From: an uncultured bacterium | Lineage (GTDB): Bacteria; Myxococcota_A; Bradymonadia; UBA7976; VGTA01 | DNA: 64,000 nt | NCBI GenBank assembly: GCA_943788935.1 | Contig: CALSSE010000009.1 | Span: forward strand, 62,001 to 126,000 | Reading direction: 5' to 3' | Shown here: in pieces, positions 63,398 to 64,000 of the stretch | Layout of the letters: every line of letters starts with the position of its first letter | Position numbering within the stretch: the first letter of the stretch is position 1 | Notes under the pieces: generated by a model | The model's database searches: none | What the model saw: the letters and a program-made list of their open reading frames with translations, nothing else | What the model was told of the DNA's origin: nothing | Made by a program: the position numbers and the translations under genes

Positions 63398-64000
63398 TTA
63401 AACGACGACGCGAAGCTCGGCGAGGTAACCTGAATCAGCAGGAGAAACGCTCGCCATTAAACTCTGCTTGGCATCTCCTGCGTTTAAGAAGAATCGATCA
63501 GTATCTACCGGGGTATCTTGTTCACCTCGGTCAAGATAGGTTTCGTCTTGATAGACTTCACGGCTTATCTCATCGGGTAGATAGAACTGAGAGGTCACTC
63601 GGACGACGTCCCCCACACTTATTTTGAAGTGTACATGAACCGCTCGACCGGGGTACCAACCTGGATAAACAGAAGAGAAGGAAGCTAAGCCGTCAGCATT
63701 TGAGCGGACTTCACCACGAAGGAAATCTAGCCCCGTGGTGTCTTCGCTTTGACCGCTAAAGCCTGAGTACACCCCTTGAGAGTCAGCATGCCAGACTTCA
63801 ACCAAGGCATTAGGGATGATCTCACAGTTTTCATCTGTGACTTCTATCTTGATCGCTAAGGAGATACCCTCTCGACCTTCAGTGATGTCTACTCGATCAT
63901 CACTTAACGCGATATAATAAGGACCTTCAACCTGGGGAGGGGTGAGCTCACAGCTTTCTATCGGAGTCTCAGCACCGGCCTCAGCACCGGCCTCAGCACC
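63398..64000 (-). CDS. Partial intradiol ring-cleavage dioxygenase-like exported protein
   Basis: A minus-strand frame open to the right edge, 201 codons with no start in the window; an internal TTG at 63803-63805 is not the real start. The N-terminal part is an AGAEAG linker like those of the neighbouring lipoproteins, so a signal peptide and lipobox are expected to the right. Then comes the intradiol dioxygenase pattern: VEGPYYI, CEIIPNALVEVWHADSQGVYSGF, YPGWYPGRAVHVHFKI. The family uses Fe(III) with Tyr and His ligands to cleave catechols; the Tyr and His of that last motif are present. Surface-exposed forms exist in bacteria, but the substrate is unknown. Confidence 0.8.
   Translation of the reverse strand, partial: GAEAGAEAGAETPIESCELTPPQVEGPYYIALSDDRVDITEGREGISLAIKIEVTDENCEIIPNALVEVWHADSQGVYSGFSGQSEDTTGLDFLRGEVRSNADGLASFSSVYPGWYPGRAVHVHFKISVGDVVRVTSQFYLPDEISREVYQDETYLDRGEQDTPVDTDRFFLNAGDAKQSLMASVSPADSGYLAELRVVV
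63960..64000 (-). repeat. Start of a 12-bp AGAE repeat, cut by the window edge
   Basis: CAGCACCGGCCT units (plus strand), the same type as in the Rieske and Cys-domain lipoproteins. Confidence 0.8.

Overview
The window looks like chromosomal DNA of a Gram-negative delta-type bacterium, most likely Myxococcota and possibly Bradymonadia. Evidence: many lipoproteins whose lipobox is followed by tandem low-complexity linkers (AGAEAG, AGETAAGETS, MAGEMAGE, SPSEE), Cys-rich surface proteins, a C-terminal Cys/membrane-helix/Arg sorting tail, Ser/Thr kinase plus PEGA and DUF4388 proteins, and a DUF1592/DUF1552 pair. GC content is moderate. The placement is inference; there is no rRNA here. No tRNA, IS element, prophage or CRISPR array was recognised.

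Layout. 1-2.5 kb: the edge of a helical-repeat protein with a doubtful start, a NUDIX/winged-helix protein, and a Cys-rich surface protein with a sorting tail. 2.6-6.2 kb: two overlapping dynamin-like membrane GTPases. 6.4-10.2 kb: YkgJ-type Cys-cluster protein, HrpB helicase and an AlkA-type glycosylase, behind four 16-bp repeats that carry -10-like cores. 10.2-12 kb: cmoA-cmoB (tRNA wobble uridine modification). 12.2-16.5 kb: a translationally coupled DUF1592-DUF1552-DUF5648 lipoprotein cluster, with a frameshift in a 15-bp repeat of the last gene. 16.6-20 kb: XRE-cupin regulator, 1-Cys peroxiredoxin, a LysE remnant and a VWA lipoprotein. 20.2-28.6 kb: MBL-GAF protein, SpoIID-like lipoprotein, YyaL/SSP411 protein, TatD-family hydrolase, DUF72 protein and a LolA-like protein. 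28.7-32.9 kb: Rieske-cytochrome c fusion, pyrG and a divergent CoaBC. 33-42.2 kb: Ser/Thr kinase, PEGA/TPR protein, an unknown 628-residue protein, a prolyl-tRNA editing protein and two DUF4388 proteins, one with a J domain lacking HPD. 42.4-47.3 kb: a duplicated Cys-domain lipoprotein (frameshifted), rpsO and a pnp with three S1 domains. 47.2-49.5 kb: histidine kinase, DUF4286 protein and a small lipoprotein. 49.5-58.3 kb: a 2926-residue surface/OmpA fusion holding about eight near-identical 525-bp repeats. 58.4-64 kb: a small secreted protein, thiolase, thioesterase, a lipocalin-PaaN fusion and the edge of an intradiol dioxygenase lipoprotein.

How the parts fit: the housekeeping genes (rpsO-pnp, pyrG, cmoAB, hrpB, CoaBC) sit among envelope and signalling genes. 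The recurring theme is in-frame minisatellites in exported proteins, which can change length, or switch off by frameshift, through repeat slippage. The most unusual object is the giant DUF4347/Cys-repeat/TSP3/sorting-signal/beta-barrel/OmpA protein. The paired GTPases are the next candidate for an uncharacterised system.
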